Below, piece after piece: positions 1 through 8,552 of a DNA stretch of 64,000 nucleotides; position 1 is the first letter of the stretch; every line of letters starts with the position of its first letter. The notes beneath the pieces are model-generated. The model saw only the letters and a list, made by a program, of their open reading frames with translations. It was not told the origin of the DNA and searched no databases. Position numbers and translations under genes: made by a program. The stretch comes from Sphingobium fontiphilum (GTDB taxonomy: Bacteria > Pseudomonadota > Alphaproteobacteria > Sphingomonadales > Sphingomonadaceae), in contig NZ_JACIEB010000001.1 of assembly GCF_014196635.1 (NCBI RefSeq), positions 62,001 to 126,000 on the forward strand, read 5' to 3'.

Positions 1-50
1 AGATCGCCACCGTCAAGGACGCGATCGATTATATCGACAGCAAGCTGTAA
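1..50 (+). CDS. acpP: Acyl carrier protein, C-terminal end only
   Basis: The window opens inside a reading frame ending in ATVKDAIDYIDSKL and a TAA stop at 48-50. This is the usual C-terminal helix of the fatty-acid acyl carrier protein, which carries growing acyl chains on phosphopantetheine in the cytoplasm. The serine attachment site lies outside the window. The gene sits directly upstream of fabF, the common acpP-fabF order in proteobacteria, which supports the call. About 190 bases separate the two genes and I see no other gene there. Confidence 0.85.
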   Translation, partial: IATVKDAIDYIDSKL

Positions 51-237
51 GGCGGATTTCCGGGGCGAGCCCATGTAGGCAGCCCCGGTTTGACCTAAAT
101 AACAGGCGGCTCTCCTGCCGGTCATGCCGGATCGTGGGGAGCCGTTTCGCATCTGGCCGTCTTTCACCCCTTCGACAAGCGGTCGCCAAGCCGCTATTGG
201 AACGGCCGGGAGCAGGAATGAAGTTTGGAGCTACGCT

Positions 238-1497
238 ATGCGTCGTGTCGTCGTAACAGGCCTTGGCATGATCAGCCCGCTGGGTGCGGATGTCGAGACC
301 ACATGGAAGAATATCCTCGCCTCCAAATCGGGCGCGGCCCAGATTACCCGGTTCGACGCCACCGACTATAAATGCCGCATCGCCTGTGAAGTGAAGCCCG
401 TCGGCCATGAATATGGCTTCGACGCTTCGCTGGAGGTTGACCACAAGATCCAGCGGCAGGTCGATCCGTTCATCGTGTTTGGCATCGCCGCCGCCAGCGA
501 GGCGCTGCGCGACGCGGGTCTGACCGACATGACCGAGGAGGAGCGTCTGCGCGCGGGCTGCTCCATCGGTTCGGGCATTGGCGGCCTGCCGGGCATTGAG
601 AGCGAATCTCTGGTGCTGGCCAATAAGGGACCGGGCCGCGTGTCGCCGCACTTCGTTCACGGCCGCCTGATCAACCTGATCTCGGGCCAGGTTTCGATCA
701 AATATGGCCTGATGGGCCCCAACCATGCCGTCGTCACCGCTTGCTCGACCGGCGCCCACTCGATCGGCGACGCCGCGCGGATGATCGCGATGGACGATGC
801 CGACGTGATGCTGGCGGGCGGCGCGGAAAGCGCGATCTGCCCCATCGGCATCGCGGGTTTCGCGCAGGCGCGCGCGCTCTCCACCGGCTTCAACGATACG
901 CCGGAAAAGGCAAGCCGCCCTTATGACGTCAACCGTGACGGCTTCGTCATGGGCGAAGGCGCGGGCGTGGTCGTGCTGGAGGAATATGAGCGGGCCAAGG
1001 CGCGCGGAGCGAAAATCTATGCCGAGGTCGTGGGCTATGGCCTGTCGGGCGACGCCTATCATGTGACGGCGCCGCATCCGGAAGGGTCGGGCGCCTATCG
1101 TTCGATGGAAATGGCGCTGAAGAAGTCGGGCCTGTCGCTGGCCGACATCGACTATGTGAACGCCCATGGCACATCGACCCCGCTGGGCGACGAACTGGAA
1201 CTGGGCGCGGTCAAGCGGCTGTTCGGCGGCCATCTGGCCACCATGTCGATGTCGTCGACCAAGTCGGCCATCGGCCATCTGCTGGGCGGCGCGGGCGCGG
1301 TGGAGAGCATTTTCTGCATTCTCGCCCTGCGCGACCAGATCGTGCCGCCGACGCTGAACCTGGACGAACCGAGCGAGAGCTGCCTTGGCGTCGACCTGGT
1401 GCCCCATGTCGCCAAGCAGCGCAAGGTGCGCGCGGTGCTGAACAATAGTTTCGGTTTCGGCGGCACCAACGCCTCGCTGATCATGAAGGCGATCTGA
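238..1497 (+). CDS. fabF: Beta-ketoacyl-ACP synthase II
   Basis: FabF condenses malonyl-ACP with acyl-ACP in cytoplasmic fatty-acid elongation. The 419-residue product matches the family length. The thiolase-fold Cys-His-His triad is visible: C169 in TACSTGA, H310 in NAHGTSTPLGD and H347 in SAIGHLLGGAG. The frame is open back to 124, but the family N-terminus MRRVVVTGLGMISPLG begins at 238, with a GGAG ribosome-binding site about 7 bases upstream, so I chose that start. It follows acpP and is followed 10 bases later by mltG, suggesting cotranscription of lipid and wall functions. Confidence 0.97.
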   Translation: MRRVVVTGLGMISPLGADVETTWKNILASKSGAAQITRFDATDYKCRIACEVKPVGHEYGFDASLEVDHKIQRQVDPFIVFGIAAASEALRDAGLTDMTEEERLRAGCSIGSGIGGLPGIESESLVLANKGPGRVSPHFVHGRLINLISGQVSIKYGLMGPNHAVVTACSTGAHSIGDAARMIAMDDADVMLAGGAESAICPIGIAGFAQARALSTGFNDTPEKASRPYDVNRDGFVMGEGAGVVVLEEYERAKARGAKIYAEVVGYGLSGDAYHVTAPHPEGSGAYRSMEMALKKSGLSLADIDYVNAHGTSTPLGDELELGAVKRLFGGHLATMSMSSTKSAIGHLLGGAGAVESIFCILALRDQIVPPTLNLDEPSESCLGVDLVPHVAKQRKVRAVLNNSFGFGGTNASLIMKAI

Positions 1498-1507
1498 CGG
1501 TAACGCC

Positions 1508-2476
1508 ATGCGTCGGCTGGGCTGCATCATCTTGCTGATCGGTCTGGCCGTCGCCGCTCTGGTGACGTTCCAGTTCGTGCGCGGCTGGACCGAGGATGGT
1601 CCGGGCAAGGACGTCATCGTCGTTGTTCCTGAAGGATCGACGCTGGCCGATGCCGCCATTATGTTGAAGGGGGCAGGGGTCATCCGCTCGGCCGACGCCT
1701 TCGTCGCCCGTGCGCGCGTCTTCGGCGGCGGCGCGTCGATCAAGGCGGGCGAGTTCCGAATCCCGGCCGGCGCCAGCAATCGCGACATATTGGCGATTTT
1801 GCAGGGGGGGAAGGCCGTCACCCGGCTGGTGACGATCCCCGAAGGGATGCCGTCCGTTCTGGTCCACGAGCGGCTGATGGCCAATGACCAGTTGACCGGG
1901 GACGTCGCGGTGCCGGAGGAAGGCACCGTCCTTCCCGACAGCTATGCCTTTGACAAGGGCGAGCCGCGCGCCGCCGTGCTGACGCGGATGCAGACGGCGA
2001 TGACGAAGTTCCTGTCGGCCGAATGGCCCAAGCGGTCGCCACGCGCCGTAGTCAAGACCCCGCGCGAGGCGATCATCCTCGCCTCCATCGTCGAGAAGGA
2101 AACCAGCGTCGCGGCCGAACGGCCGATTGTCGCGGGCGTCTATGGCAACCGGCTGCGCGCCAACATGATGCTTCAGGCCGATCCGACGATCATCTACCCG
2201 ATCACCAGGGGCAAGCCGCTGGGACGCCGGATCAGGAAGTCCGAAATCGCGGCGGTCAATGATTACAACACCTATGCAATGGTGGGTATGCCCAAGGGGC
2301 CGATCGCCAATCCGGGGCGGCTGTCCATCCGGGCGGTGTTGCAACCGGCTGACACCAGAGCGCTCTACTTCGTGGCCGACGGCAAGGGCGGGCATATATT
2401 TGCCAACACCTATCAGGAACATAATGAAAATGTCCGCCGCTGGTTCGAAATCCGGCGCGCGCGCGGGGAACTCTGA
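1508..2476 (+). CDS. mltG: Endolytic murein transglycosylase MltG
   Basis: MltG (YceG family) cleaves nascent glycan strands at the inner membrane and terminates peptidoglycan polymerisation. The 322-residue protein starts with a single membrane anchor (about residues 4-24). A LysM-like segment follows (VPEGSTLADAAIMLKGAG), then the YceG domain with the conserved ASIVEKET motif, whose E196 is the expected catalytic glutamate. The C-terminal NTYAMVGMPKGPIANPG block is also typical. It lies 10 bases after fabF; the acpP-fabF-mltG order is common in proteobacteria. Confidence 0.95.
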   Translation: MRRLGCIILLIGLAVAALVTFQFVRGWTEDGPGKDVIVVVPEGSTLADAAIMLKGAGVIRSADAFVARARVFGGGASIKAGEFRIPAGASNRDILAILQGGKAVTRLVTIPEGMPSVLVHERLMANDQLTGDVAVPEEGTVLPDSYAFDKGEPRAAVLTRMQTAMTKFLSAEWPKRSPRAVVKTPREAIILASIVEKETSVAAERPIVAGVYGNRLRANMMLQADPTIIYPITRGKPLGRRIRKSEIAAVNDYNTYAMVGMPKGPIANPGRLSIRAVLQPADTRALYFVADGKGGHIFANTYQEHNENVRRWFEIRRARGEL

Positions 2477-2647
2477 CCGCGCGAAACGATCACCGGATGA
2501 TGAGGGTTACCGTTTAGTCAACCTACTAGTGGTCAGTGTTTCCGCCATGACCTAAGCCTGCATTCGCCGATCAACGGCGGAGGGATTTACCCGAAAGAAT
2601 AGCGGATTATGGCGCGGCTGTGCTGTTTGCCATGGCTGCAATCTCGA

Positions 2648-2693
2648 CCTCCGTCGCTTCGGAGGGCGGGTTTCCTCCATGTCATCGAAGGAG
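2648..2693 (+). promoter_or_regulatory. Possible alternative hairpins around the lectin gene ribosome-binding site
   Basis: CCTCCG (2648-2653) can pair with CGGAGG (2660-2665) across a 6-base loop. A second CCTCC (2674-2678) could compete for the same CGGAGG, or its CTCC could pair with GGAG (2690-2693) inside the ribosome-binding site of the gene starting at 2700. The stems are short. The first hairpin may simply be a weak terminator for mltG. The remainder of 2477-2699 shows nothing recognisable. Confidence 0.25.
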
Positions 2694-2699
2694 ATCAAG

Positions 2700-3101
2700 A
2701 TGAAACGCGCGATCCTCATTGCCCTTGGTTGCGGCGCTGCATTCTGGGCCTTGCCCGCCAGCGCCGTGCCGTCGAGCTTTCAGCAGACCTGCACCGACAT
2801 CAAGCTGACGACCACCCGCGGCTCGGCGACCATCTCGGCCAACTGCAAAAAGCGGGATGGCACCCCCATTCCGGCGTCGCTCAAGCTCAAGAACTTGACC
2901 AACATCAATGGCGTCCTGACCTTGAACCCGCAGGATCCGGGCGCGTCGTTCACGCTGACTTGCTTCACCCCGACACTGAAGCCGGAGTCGGTCACGCTGT
3001 CGGCGCGTTGCCAGGACTCAAAGGGTGTCACTTAGCCGTGGACGTCAGTTGTCTTGCAAAATATCGGCAATTTTGACGGCGTGCTGAAATACGCGGAGTA
3101 A
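2700..3101 (+). pseudogene. Secreted cyanovirin-N (CVNH) family lectin, interrupted by an in-frame TAG
   Basis: A strong ribosome-binding site (AAGGAG) precedes ATG 2700. The product has a signal peptide ending near ALPASA, then SSFQQTCTDIKL, an ANCKKRDG stretch and a second repeat around FTLTC and SARCQDSKG. This cysteine and repeat pattern resembles CVNH sugar-binding domains. Translation stops at TAG 3033-3035 after 111 codons. In the same frame, immediately downstream, the sequence reads NIGNFDGVLKYAE followed by TAA at 3099. That is the expected last CVNH strand (compare the NIDGTLKYE ending of cyanovirin-N), so the full protein would be about 133 residues. One base change would restore it. 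It may be a recent nonsense mutation, a suppressed stop or a sequence error. A good terminator follows at 3196. Confidence 0.7.
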
Positions 3102-3195
3102 GGCCCGGCGAGCGAGCCGGCTGTCGTCGATCCGCAAGCGGGTATCGGCTGCCTGGTCAATCGACAGGTGCCGAAAAGTGCCGAATGGCGAGGAA

Positions 3196-3223
3196 GGGCA
3201 TGGTCGTGACCATGCCCTTTTTT
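3196..3223 (+). terminator. Rho-independent terminator after the CVNH gene
   Basis: GGGCATGGTC (3196-3205) is perfectly complementary to GACCATGCCC (3208-3217). In practice this is a stem of 8-9 pairs with a 4-base loop, followed directly by six T residues (3218-3223). It ends the transcript of the lectin gene and separates it from trxB. The rest of 3102-3395 has no recognisable gene. Confidence 0.88.
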
Positions 3224-3395
3224 GCATGACCCAGATCCGTTCCGGCCCGCGGCGCCATGGCCTGGGCCGGTTCGCCAGGGCAACGAAAGGCGGGTTGAAG
3301 GCGCGTAAAGATATGCCATCAATGGCTGATGCTTGCGCGCCGGGCGCAGCCGCCTATCTGTTCGCCATCACGAATCATCACGGGACTTTGCCGCC

Positions 3396-4358
3396 ATGAC
3401 CGCCACTCACTCCACCCGCATGTTGATCCTGGGTTCCGGCCCGGCTGGTCTGTCCGCCGCCATTTACGGCGCGCGCGCCGGCCTGGCCCCGATCGTGGTG
3501 CAGGGGATGCAGCCCGGCGGCCAGTTGACCATCACCACCGATGTCGAAAATTATCCGGGCTTCAAGGATGTGATCCAGGGCCCCTGGCTGATGGAACAGA
3601 TGCAGGCGCAGGCCGAGCATGTCGGCGCGCAGATGATGTATGACCAGATTGTCGACGTCGACCTTTCCGAACGCCCCTTTCGCCTGCGTGGTGATGGCGG
3701 CACGCTCTATGTCGCCGACACGCTGGTCATCTGCACCGGCGCGCAGGCCAAATGGCTGGGCGCGGATGGGGAGCAGTTGTTGCAGGGCAAGGGTGTTTCG
3801 GCCTGCGCGACCTGCGACGGCTTTTTCTATCGCGGCAAGAAGGTGGTGGTCATCGGCGGGGGCAACACCGCGGTCGAAGAGGCGCTGTATCTCACCAACC
3901 ACAGCCATGACGTGACGCTGATCCACCGTCGCGATTCGTTGCGCGCGGAAAAGATCCTGCAGCAGCGGCTGTTCGCCCATCCGAACATCAAGGTGCTGTG
4001 GAACAAGGCGATCGACCGTTTCGTCGGCGGTGGTCAGCCCGAGGGGCTGGTGGGTGTCGACCTGATCGACACCGTGACGGGCGAGAAGAGCCACATCGAA
4101 ACCGACGGCGCGTTCGTCGCCATTGGCCATCAGCCCGCGACCGAGTTGTTTGTCGACAAGCTGCCGCTCGACGAAGGTTATCTGCTGGTGGAGAAGGGCA
4201 CGACCCGCACGGCGGTGCCGGGCGTGTTCGCGGCGGGCGATGTGACCGACAAAATCTATCGTCAGGCGGTGACTGCGGCCGGCATGGGCTGCATGGCGGC
4301 GCTGGACGTGGAAAAATTCCTGGCGGAAGCGGATTTCGAAATGGTGGCAGCCGAATAA
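3396..4358 (+). CDS. trxB: Thioredoxin-disulfide reductase
   Basis: This FAD enzyme passes electrons from NADPH to thioredoxin in the cytoplasm. The 320-residue length is typical. The N-terminal FAD-binding motif GSGPAGLSAAIYGARAG is followed by the redox-active C137-A-T-C140 motif in ACATCDGFFY. The NADPH-binding GGGNTAVEEALYL and the second FAD motif (VPGVFAAGDVTD) come next. The frame is open from 3333, but family members start at the residues encoded from 3396 (MTATHSTRMLILGSG). It is monocistronic and converges on the ACP gene ending at 4389. Confidence 0.96.
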   Translation: MTATHSTRMLILGSGPAGLSAAIYGARAGLAPIVVQGMQPGGQLTITTDVENYPGFKDVIQGPWLMEQMQAQAEHVGAQMMYDQIVDVDLSERPFRLRGDGGTLYVADTLVICTGAQAKWLGADGEQLLQGKGVSACATCDGFFYRGKKVVVIGGGNTAVEEALYLTNHSHDVTLIHRRDSLRAEKILQQRLFAHPNIKVLWNKAIDRFVGGGQPEGLVGVDLIDTVTGEKSHIETDGAFVAIGHQPATELFVDKLPLDEGYLLVEKGTTRTAVPGVFAAGDVTDKIYRQAVTAAGMGCMAALDVEKFLAEADFEMVAAE

Positions 4359-4388
4359 GCGGCTGCGCATGGGAAATGGGGGGCGGGA

Positions 4389-4679
4389 TCAGCCCTCCAG
4401 CTTGCTTCCCAAAAAGGCGGTCAATGTGCCGAAGGTTTCGAACGTGTCGCCGTCAATATCCTCATCATCGATCAGGATGTCGAAGCGATCCTCCATTTCG
4501 GTCAGCAATGTAGCCACCGCCATGGAATCCAGTTCAGGCAGAGCGCCGAACAGCGGCGTTTCCGGGGTGAAGCCGTCGACCCGATCCTGCGACAGCGCCA
4601 GCGCGTCGCGCAACAGCGCGCGCACCTGCTGGGCGAGTTCCGACATGTGGTCGACCTGTTGCGGGTTGGTGGCGCGCAT
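4389..4679 (-). CDS. Acyl carrier protein of the exosortase-A-associated module
   Basis: The 96-residue protein has the carrier fold with the phosphopantetheine attachment serine S52 in LPELDSMAV and a helix III segment EDRFDILIDDEDIDGDTFETFGTLTAFL. It differs from the housekeeping AcpP at the left edge and resembles the dedicated carriers found with exosortase A ligase/decarboxylase genes. An internal start at 4646 (MSELAQQ) would give an 85-residue protein and is also plausible. It lies 28 bases after the GNAT-like gene on the same strand, so the two are probably cotranscribed. I infer that it accepts an acyl or aminoacyl group from the ligase encoded at 5778. Confidence 0.82.
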   Translation of the reverse strand: MRATNPQQVDHMSELAQQVRALLRDALALSQDRVDGFTPETPLFGALPELDSMAVATLLTEMEDRFDILIDDEDIDGDTFETFGTLTAFLGSKLEG

Positions 4680-4707
4680 GGTGGCGGTCGCCTTAGCGGC
4701 TCAAGGT

Positions 4708-5727
4708 TCAGCCGACAAGCGCGGAAATGGCTGTTTTCGCGCTCGGTAGCCAACTGGATGCAAAGCGCGGGTTGAAACAGTCGACCCGCCACAACACTTC
4801 CCGCCGCTCCATCCAGTCCGCCTTGTAGCCATTGTCGCCCGTGCCGTAATCGATGCGGGTGACGCCATCGCGGTCGATGGCGTGGGCGAACATCGCATGG
4901 CCCAGCAGCGTGCCCGGCGATAAGGAATCGTGCGCCCGGTCGTGCGCCAGTTTGTGGATCAGCGCGCGGCCATGGTCGACCGTCCACAACTGCGTTGCGA
5001 TCGGTTCCCCATGGAGTTCGGCAAAGCCGAAGCGCAGCGCGCCGGCCGCGCCCTCCCGCTCCGCCAATGCGCGCAGCAAAGGCAGGCCGGGGTCGGCCTC
5101 CTTCCAGCTTCGCGCATGAATGGCGACATAGGCGTGCCAGTTCTTCGGCGAAAAATGGTCAGCGATGCGGATGCGAAGCGGAGAGCGATGCGCCTTGCGC
5201 TTGATGGTGGTGCGAAGTTGCCCGGGGCGTCCGGCCCAATATTGAGCGAAATCGCGCCCGGCGAGGTCCAGATCGTGGCGCGCGCCATAGGCCCGTCGGA
5301 ATGCCAGCCAGCCGGCGTGGCGAAACGCGCCCATGAGCAGCGGAGCCATGCCGTCGTCCAGCGTGACAGGATAGAAATCCGCCATCGCCACGTCCCGCTT
5401 CATCAGGCGGGCGATGGCTGTCAGCATCGCCTGTTGCCCGTCCCTGTCGGGATCGCCCAGAAATATGGGATTCCAGGAAAAACTATACCAGTTCGCCAGC
5501 GCCGATACGCGCCGCGATTCCCGGCCGACGAGGAACATCCATGCCTGCGCATCATCGTCGCCTTTGGCCTGAAATGCGCGGATCGGCAAGCGACCGAAAC
5601 AATGGCGATGCAGCGATTCCAGCCAATCCAGCCGATCGAACAGGCAAGAGGCATGGGCGCGCGACAACCGGTCGCCGACCAGCGAGCGCACTTCCGACAG
5701 GCTTCGATATTCCCTTGCGACCTGCAA
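4708..5727 (-). CDS. GNAT/BioF2-like acyltransferase, exosortase-A accessory
   Basis: The protein (339 residues from the chosen start) has the two-lobed GNAT architecture of FemAB/BioF2-like enzymes. Its C-terminal half contains LRFGFAELHGEPIATQLWTVDHGRALIHKLAHD and the end motif IDYGTGDNGYKADWM, typical of acyltransferases that modify polysaccharide or cell-wall precursors. The frame stays open to 5931, but that would run through the divergent ligase gene. TTG 5727 has GGGAGA 7 bases upstream, so I chose it; no in-frame ATG fits. It is followed by the ACP gene, suggesting transfer of an ACP-bound group. The exact substrate is unknown. Confidence 0.72.
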   Translation of the reverse strand: MQVAREYRSLSEVRSLVGDRLSRAHASCLFDRLDWLESLHRHCFGRLPIRAFQAKGDDDAQAWMFLVGRESRRVSALANWYSFSWNPIFLGDPDRDGQQAMLTAIARLMKRDVAMADFYPVTLDDGMAPLLMGAFRHAGWLAFRRAYGARHDLDLAGRDFAQYWAGRPGQLRTTIKRKAHRSPLRIRIADHFSPKNWHAYVAIHARSWKEADPGLPLLRALAEREGAAGALRFGFAELHGEPIATQLWTVDHGRALIHKLAHDRAHDSLSPGTLLGHAMFAHAIDRDGVTRIDYGTGDNGYKADWMERREVLWRVDCFNPRFASSWLPSAKTAISALVG

Positions 5728-5777
5728 CCGACTATCTCCCGGTTCATGCGGGCGGGGTTTAATGGGAAAAACTGGAG

Positions 5778-7319
5778 ATGATGTTAACCACAGTCCCCGA
5801 AAATCCGCCGATTGCAAGGCCGATCGACCATATTTTGCTGGATGGCGCGCCAGACGCGCCGGCGCTGGACGGCCGATCGGGGCTGCACAGCTATGCCGAA
5901 CTGGAGCTGTGCGTCGGTCGACTGGCGGCATGGCTCGCGGGTTTCGGCCTGCCGCCGGGCGCGCGGGTGGCGAGCTGGATCGCCAAGGGCCCGGTCGCCG
6001 CGCTGATGCCGCTGGCCGCGCCGCGAGCGGGACTGGTGCATGTGCCGGTCAATCCGCTGCTCAAACATGCGCAGGTCGCGCATATCCTTTTTGACAGTGG
6101 CGCGCGGCTGCTGATCGGCACGGAAAGCCGGATCGCCACGCTTGGGGCCGAGGACATTCCGCCCGATTGCGCGACCCATCGCGAGGATGATGCGGCCTGC
6201 GCCATGACGGGGGGCGAGGCGATACCGCCCTCCGATGCCGCTCCGGACGATCTGGCCGCCATCCTCTACACCAGCGGATCGACCGGGCGGCCCAAGGGGG
6301 TGATGCTGTCCCACGCCAATTTATGGCTGGGAGCGGCGGCGGTGGCCGATTATCTCCGCATGGGGCCGGATGACAGGACGCTGTGCGTGCTGCCGTTCAG
6401 TTTCGATTATGGCCAGAATCAGCTGTTTTCGACCTGGAAGGCGGGGGGATGCGTCTATCCGCTCGATTATCTGACGCCGCGCGATGTGATGAAGCTGGTC
6501 GACCGGCGCGATATCACCACGCTGGCGGGGGTGCCGCCGCTGTGGGTGCAACTGGTCGAGCTGGACTGGCCGGTGGAGGTGGCGGCCAAGCTCCGGCGGC
6601 TGACCAATAGCGGCGGCGCGCTGACCCGGCCGCTGGTGGCGCGGATGCGGGCGTTGTTCCCGCAGGCGGATCTTTATCCCATGTATGGGCTGACCGAGGC
6701 TTTCCGGTCCACTTACCTGCCGCCTGCTCTGGTCGACAGTCATCCCGATTCCATGGGATCGGCCATCCCCTTTGCCGAGATATTGGTGGTGCGGCCCGAC
6801 GGCAGCGTCGCGGGGGATGATGAGCCGGGCGAACTGGTTCATTGCGGTCCGCTGGTGGCGCAGGGCTATTGGCGCGACCCTGAACGCACGGCTGAGCGTT
6901 TCCGGCCAGCCCCGCCCGCGTCAACCTATGGCGGCATGGCGGTATGGTCGGGCGACACGGTGCGGCGTGATGGGCAAGGCCTGCTCTATTTCGTCGGGCG
7001 CGACGACGCGATGATCAAGTCGGCTGGCAACCGGATCAGCCCGACCGAGATCGAGGAGGCGGCGGTCGCGGTCGAGGGCGTCTCCGAAGCGGTGGCGCTG
7101 GGCGTGCCCGACGACCGGTTGGGGCAGGCGGTGCTGCTGATGATCCGCGCGGCGCAGGATGTCGTGCCGCTGGTCGAGGCGCGGTTGAAGGCGGAGTTGC
7201 CCAATTTCATGCATCCGCGCGCCATCCGCGCCTTGCCATCCTTTCCGCGCAACCCCAATGGCAAGATTGATCGCGTGGCGCTGGCCCACGCGCAGTTGCA
7301 CCCGGAGCAAGACGCATGA
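5778..7319 (+). CDS. AMP-forming acyl-CoA ligase, exosortase A system-associated
   Basis: This ANL-superfamily adenylating enzyme (513 residues) activates a carboxylic acid with ATP. The P-loop-like motif AILYTSGSTGRPKGVMLSH lies near residues 159-177, YGLTEAFRSTY follows in the middle, the hinge/A8 region is SAGNRISPTEIEE near 415, and the catalytic lysine sits in NPNGKIDR near 496. Its sequence and partners match the exosortase-A ligase family (TIGR03098). It overlaps the next gene by four bases (ATGA) and is divergent from the GNAT-like gene with only about 50 bases between starts. ATG 5781 is an alternative start. I infer that it loads the ACP encoded at 4389. Confidence 0.88.
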   Translation: MMLTTVPENPPIARPIDHILLDGAPDAPALDGRSGLHSYAELELCVGRLAAWLAGFGLPPGARVASWIAKGPVAALMPLAAPRAGLVHVPVNPLLKHAQVAHILFDSGARLLIGTESRIATLGAEDIPPDCATHREDDAACAMTGGEAIPPSDAAPDDLAAILYTSGSTGRPKGVMLSHANLWLGAAAVADYLRMGPDDRTLCVLPFSFDYGQNQLFSTWKAGGCVYPLDYLTPRDVMKLVDRRDITTLAGVPPLWVQLVELDWPVEVAAKLRRLTNSGGALTRPLVARMRALFPQADLYPMYGLTEAFRSTYLPPALVDSHPDSMGSAIPFAEILVVRPDGSVAGDDEPGELVHCGPLVAQGYWRDPERTAERFRPAPPASTYGGMAVWSGDTVRRDGQGLLYFVGRDDAMIKSAGNRISPTEIEEAAVAVEGVSEAVALGVPDDRLGQAVLLMIRAAQDVVPLVEARLKAELPNFMHPRAIRALPSFPRNPNGKIDRVALAHAQLHPEQDA

Positions 7320-8548
7320 AGCCCATGGGGCCAATCCCCGCCTGGTTTGCCGGTGAAGAGGGCATGTTGCTGATCGGCGGATGCGGTGCGGCATCGCTGG
7401 TCGACGACGCGGGCGACACGCCGTTGTTCGTCTATGACATGGCGATTATGGAGGCGCAGGTGCGCCGGTTGCGCGACGCTATGCCAGAGGCGTTGGACAT
7501 TCATTATGCGATCAAGGCCAATCCCTATCCGCCGCTGCTGGAACGGATGGCGACACTGGTGGACGGGTTCGACATTGCGTCCGGCGGCGAACTGGACCGG
7601 GCGCTGACGGCGGGCATGGCGGCCGACCACATCAGCTTTGCCGGGCCCGGCAAGCGCGACGACGAACTGGCCGCCGCCATTTTCGCGGGCGCGACCATCA
7701 ACCTGGAATCGGAAGGCGAAGCTCAGAGGGCTCTGCGCTTCGCGGCGGAGCAGGGGCGGACGGCGCGGCTGGCGGTGCGGGTGAACCCGGATTTCGACCT
7801 CAAAGGCTCGGGCATGCGGATGGGCGGCGGGGCCAAGCCCTTTGGCGTTGATGCTGACCGGGCGGCGGCGTTGGCCCGTCATGTCATCGACGCCGGGGCC
7901 GACTGGCGGGGCTGGCATATCTTTGCCGGTAGTCAGAATCTGGACGCCATGGCGATCATTGAAGCGCAGGCGGCGACCATCGCGCTGGCGGCCCGTTTGT
8001 CCGAACAGGTGGGCGTTACGCCCCCGCTGGTCAATCTGGGCGGCGGCTTTGGCGTCGCCTATTTCCCTGGCGACGTGCCGCTCGACATCCGGCCGATCGG
8101 CGTGGCGCTGGGCGCGGTGCTGGACGAACGCCCGGCCATTTTGCGCGACAGCCGTTTCGCCATGGAACTGGGCCGCTGGCTGGTGGCGGAGGCGGGGGTT
8201 TACCTGACCCGTGTCGTGGATGTGAAGCAGAGCCAGGGCGAGACGTTCGTCGTCGTCGACGGCGGCCTGCACCATCAACTGGCCGCGAGCGGCAATTTCG
8301 GCACGGTCGTGCGCCGCAACTATCCGATCGCTATCGCCAATCATTTCGGCGCGCCGCCGGCCGGAGACGCGGTGAACGTGGTCGGGTGCCTGTGCACGCC
8401 GATCGACCGTCTTGGGGACAAGGTTGCGCTGCCGCTGGTCGCGGTCGGTGACCTTATCGCCATTTTTCTTGCCGGAGCCTATGGCGCTTCGGCAAGCCCC
8501 ATGGCGTTTCTGGGGCATCCCGCGCCGCGCGAGATGCTGCTGGACTGA
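7316..8548 (+). CDS. PLP-dependent decarboxylase, exosortase A system-associated
   Basis: This is a fold-type III decarboxylase related to diaminopimelate and ornithine decarboxylases (410 residues; family TIGR03099). K67 in HYAIKANPYP is the expected PLP Schiff-base lysine. HIFAGSQNLDA and the phosphate-binding GGGFGVAYF follow, and VGCLCTPIDRLGDKVALP near the C-terminus carries the active-site cysteine region of the family. It is translationally coupled to the ligase (ATGA overlap). The pair probably makes an amine or amino-acyl building block for the exopolysaccharide system. The substrate cannot be told from sequence. Confidence 0.88.
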   Translation: MKPMGPIPAWFAGEEGMLLIGGCGAASLVDDAGDTPLFVYDMAIMEAQVRRLRDAMPEALDIHYAIKANPYPPLLERMATLVDGFDIASGGELDRALTAGMAADHISFAGPGKRDDELAAAIFAGATINLESEGEAQRALRFAAEQGRTARLAVRVNPDFDLKGSGMRMGGGAKPFGVDADRAAALARHVIDAGADWRGWHIFAGSQNLDAMAIIEAQAATIALAARLSEQVGVTPPLVNLGGGFGVAYFPGDVPLDIRPIGVALGAVLDERPAILRDSRFAMELGRWLVAEAGVYLTRVVDVKQSQGETFVVVDGGLHHQLAASGNFGTVVRRNYPIAIANHFGAPPAGDAVNVVGCLCTPIDRLGDKVALPLVAVGDLIAIFLAGAYGASASPMAFLGHPAPREMLLD

Positions 8549-8552
8549 CGGG

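Noticed and set aside
3102-3195. A tRNA or small RNA gene in the trxB upstream region
   Set aside because: No cloverleaf or T-arm consensus is visible; only the terminator hairpin is clear.
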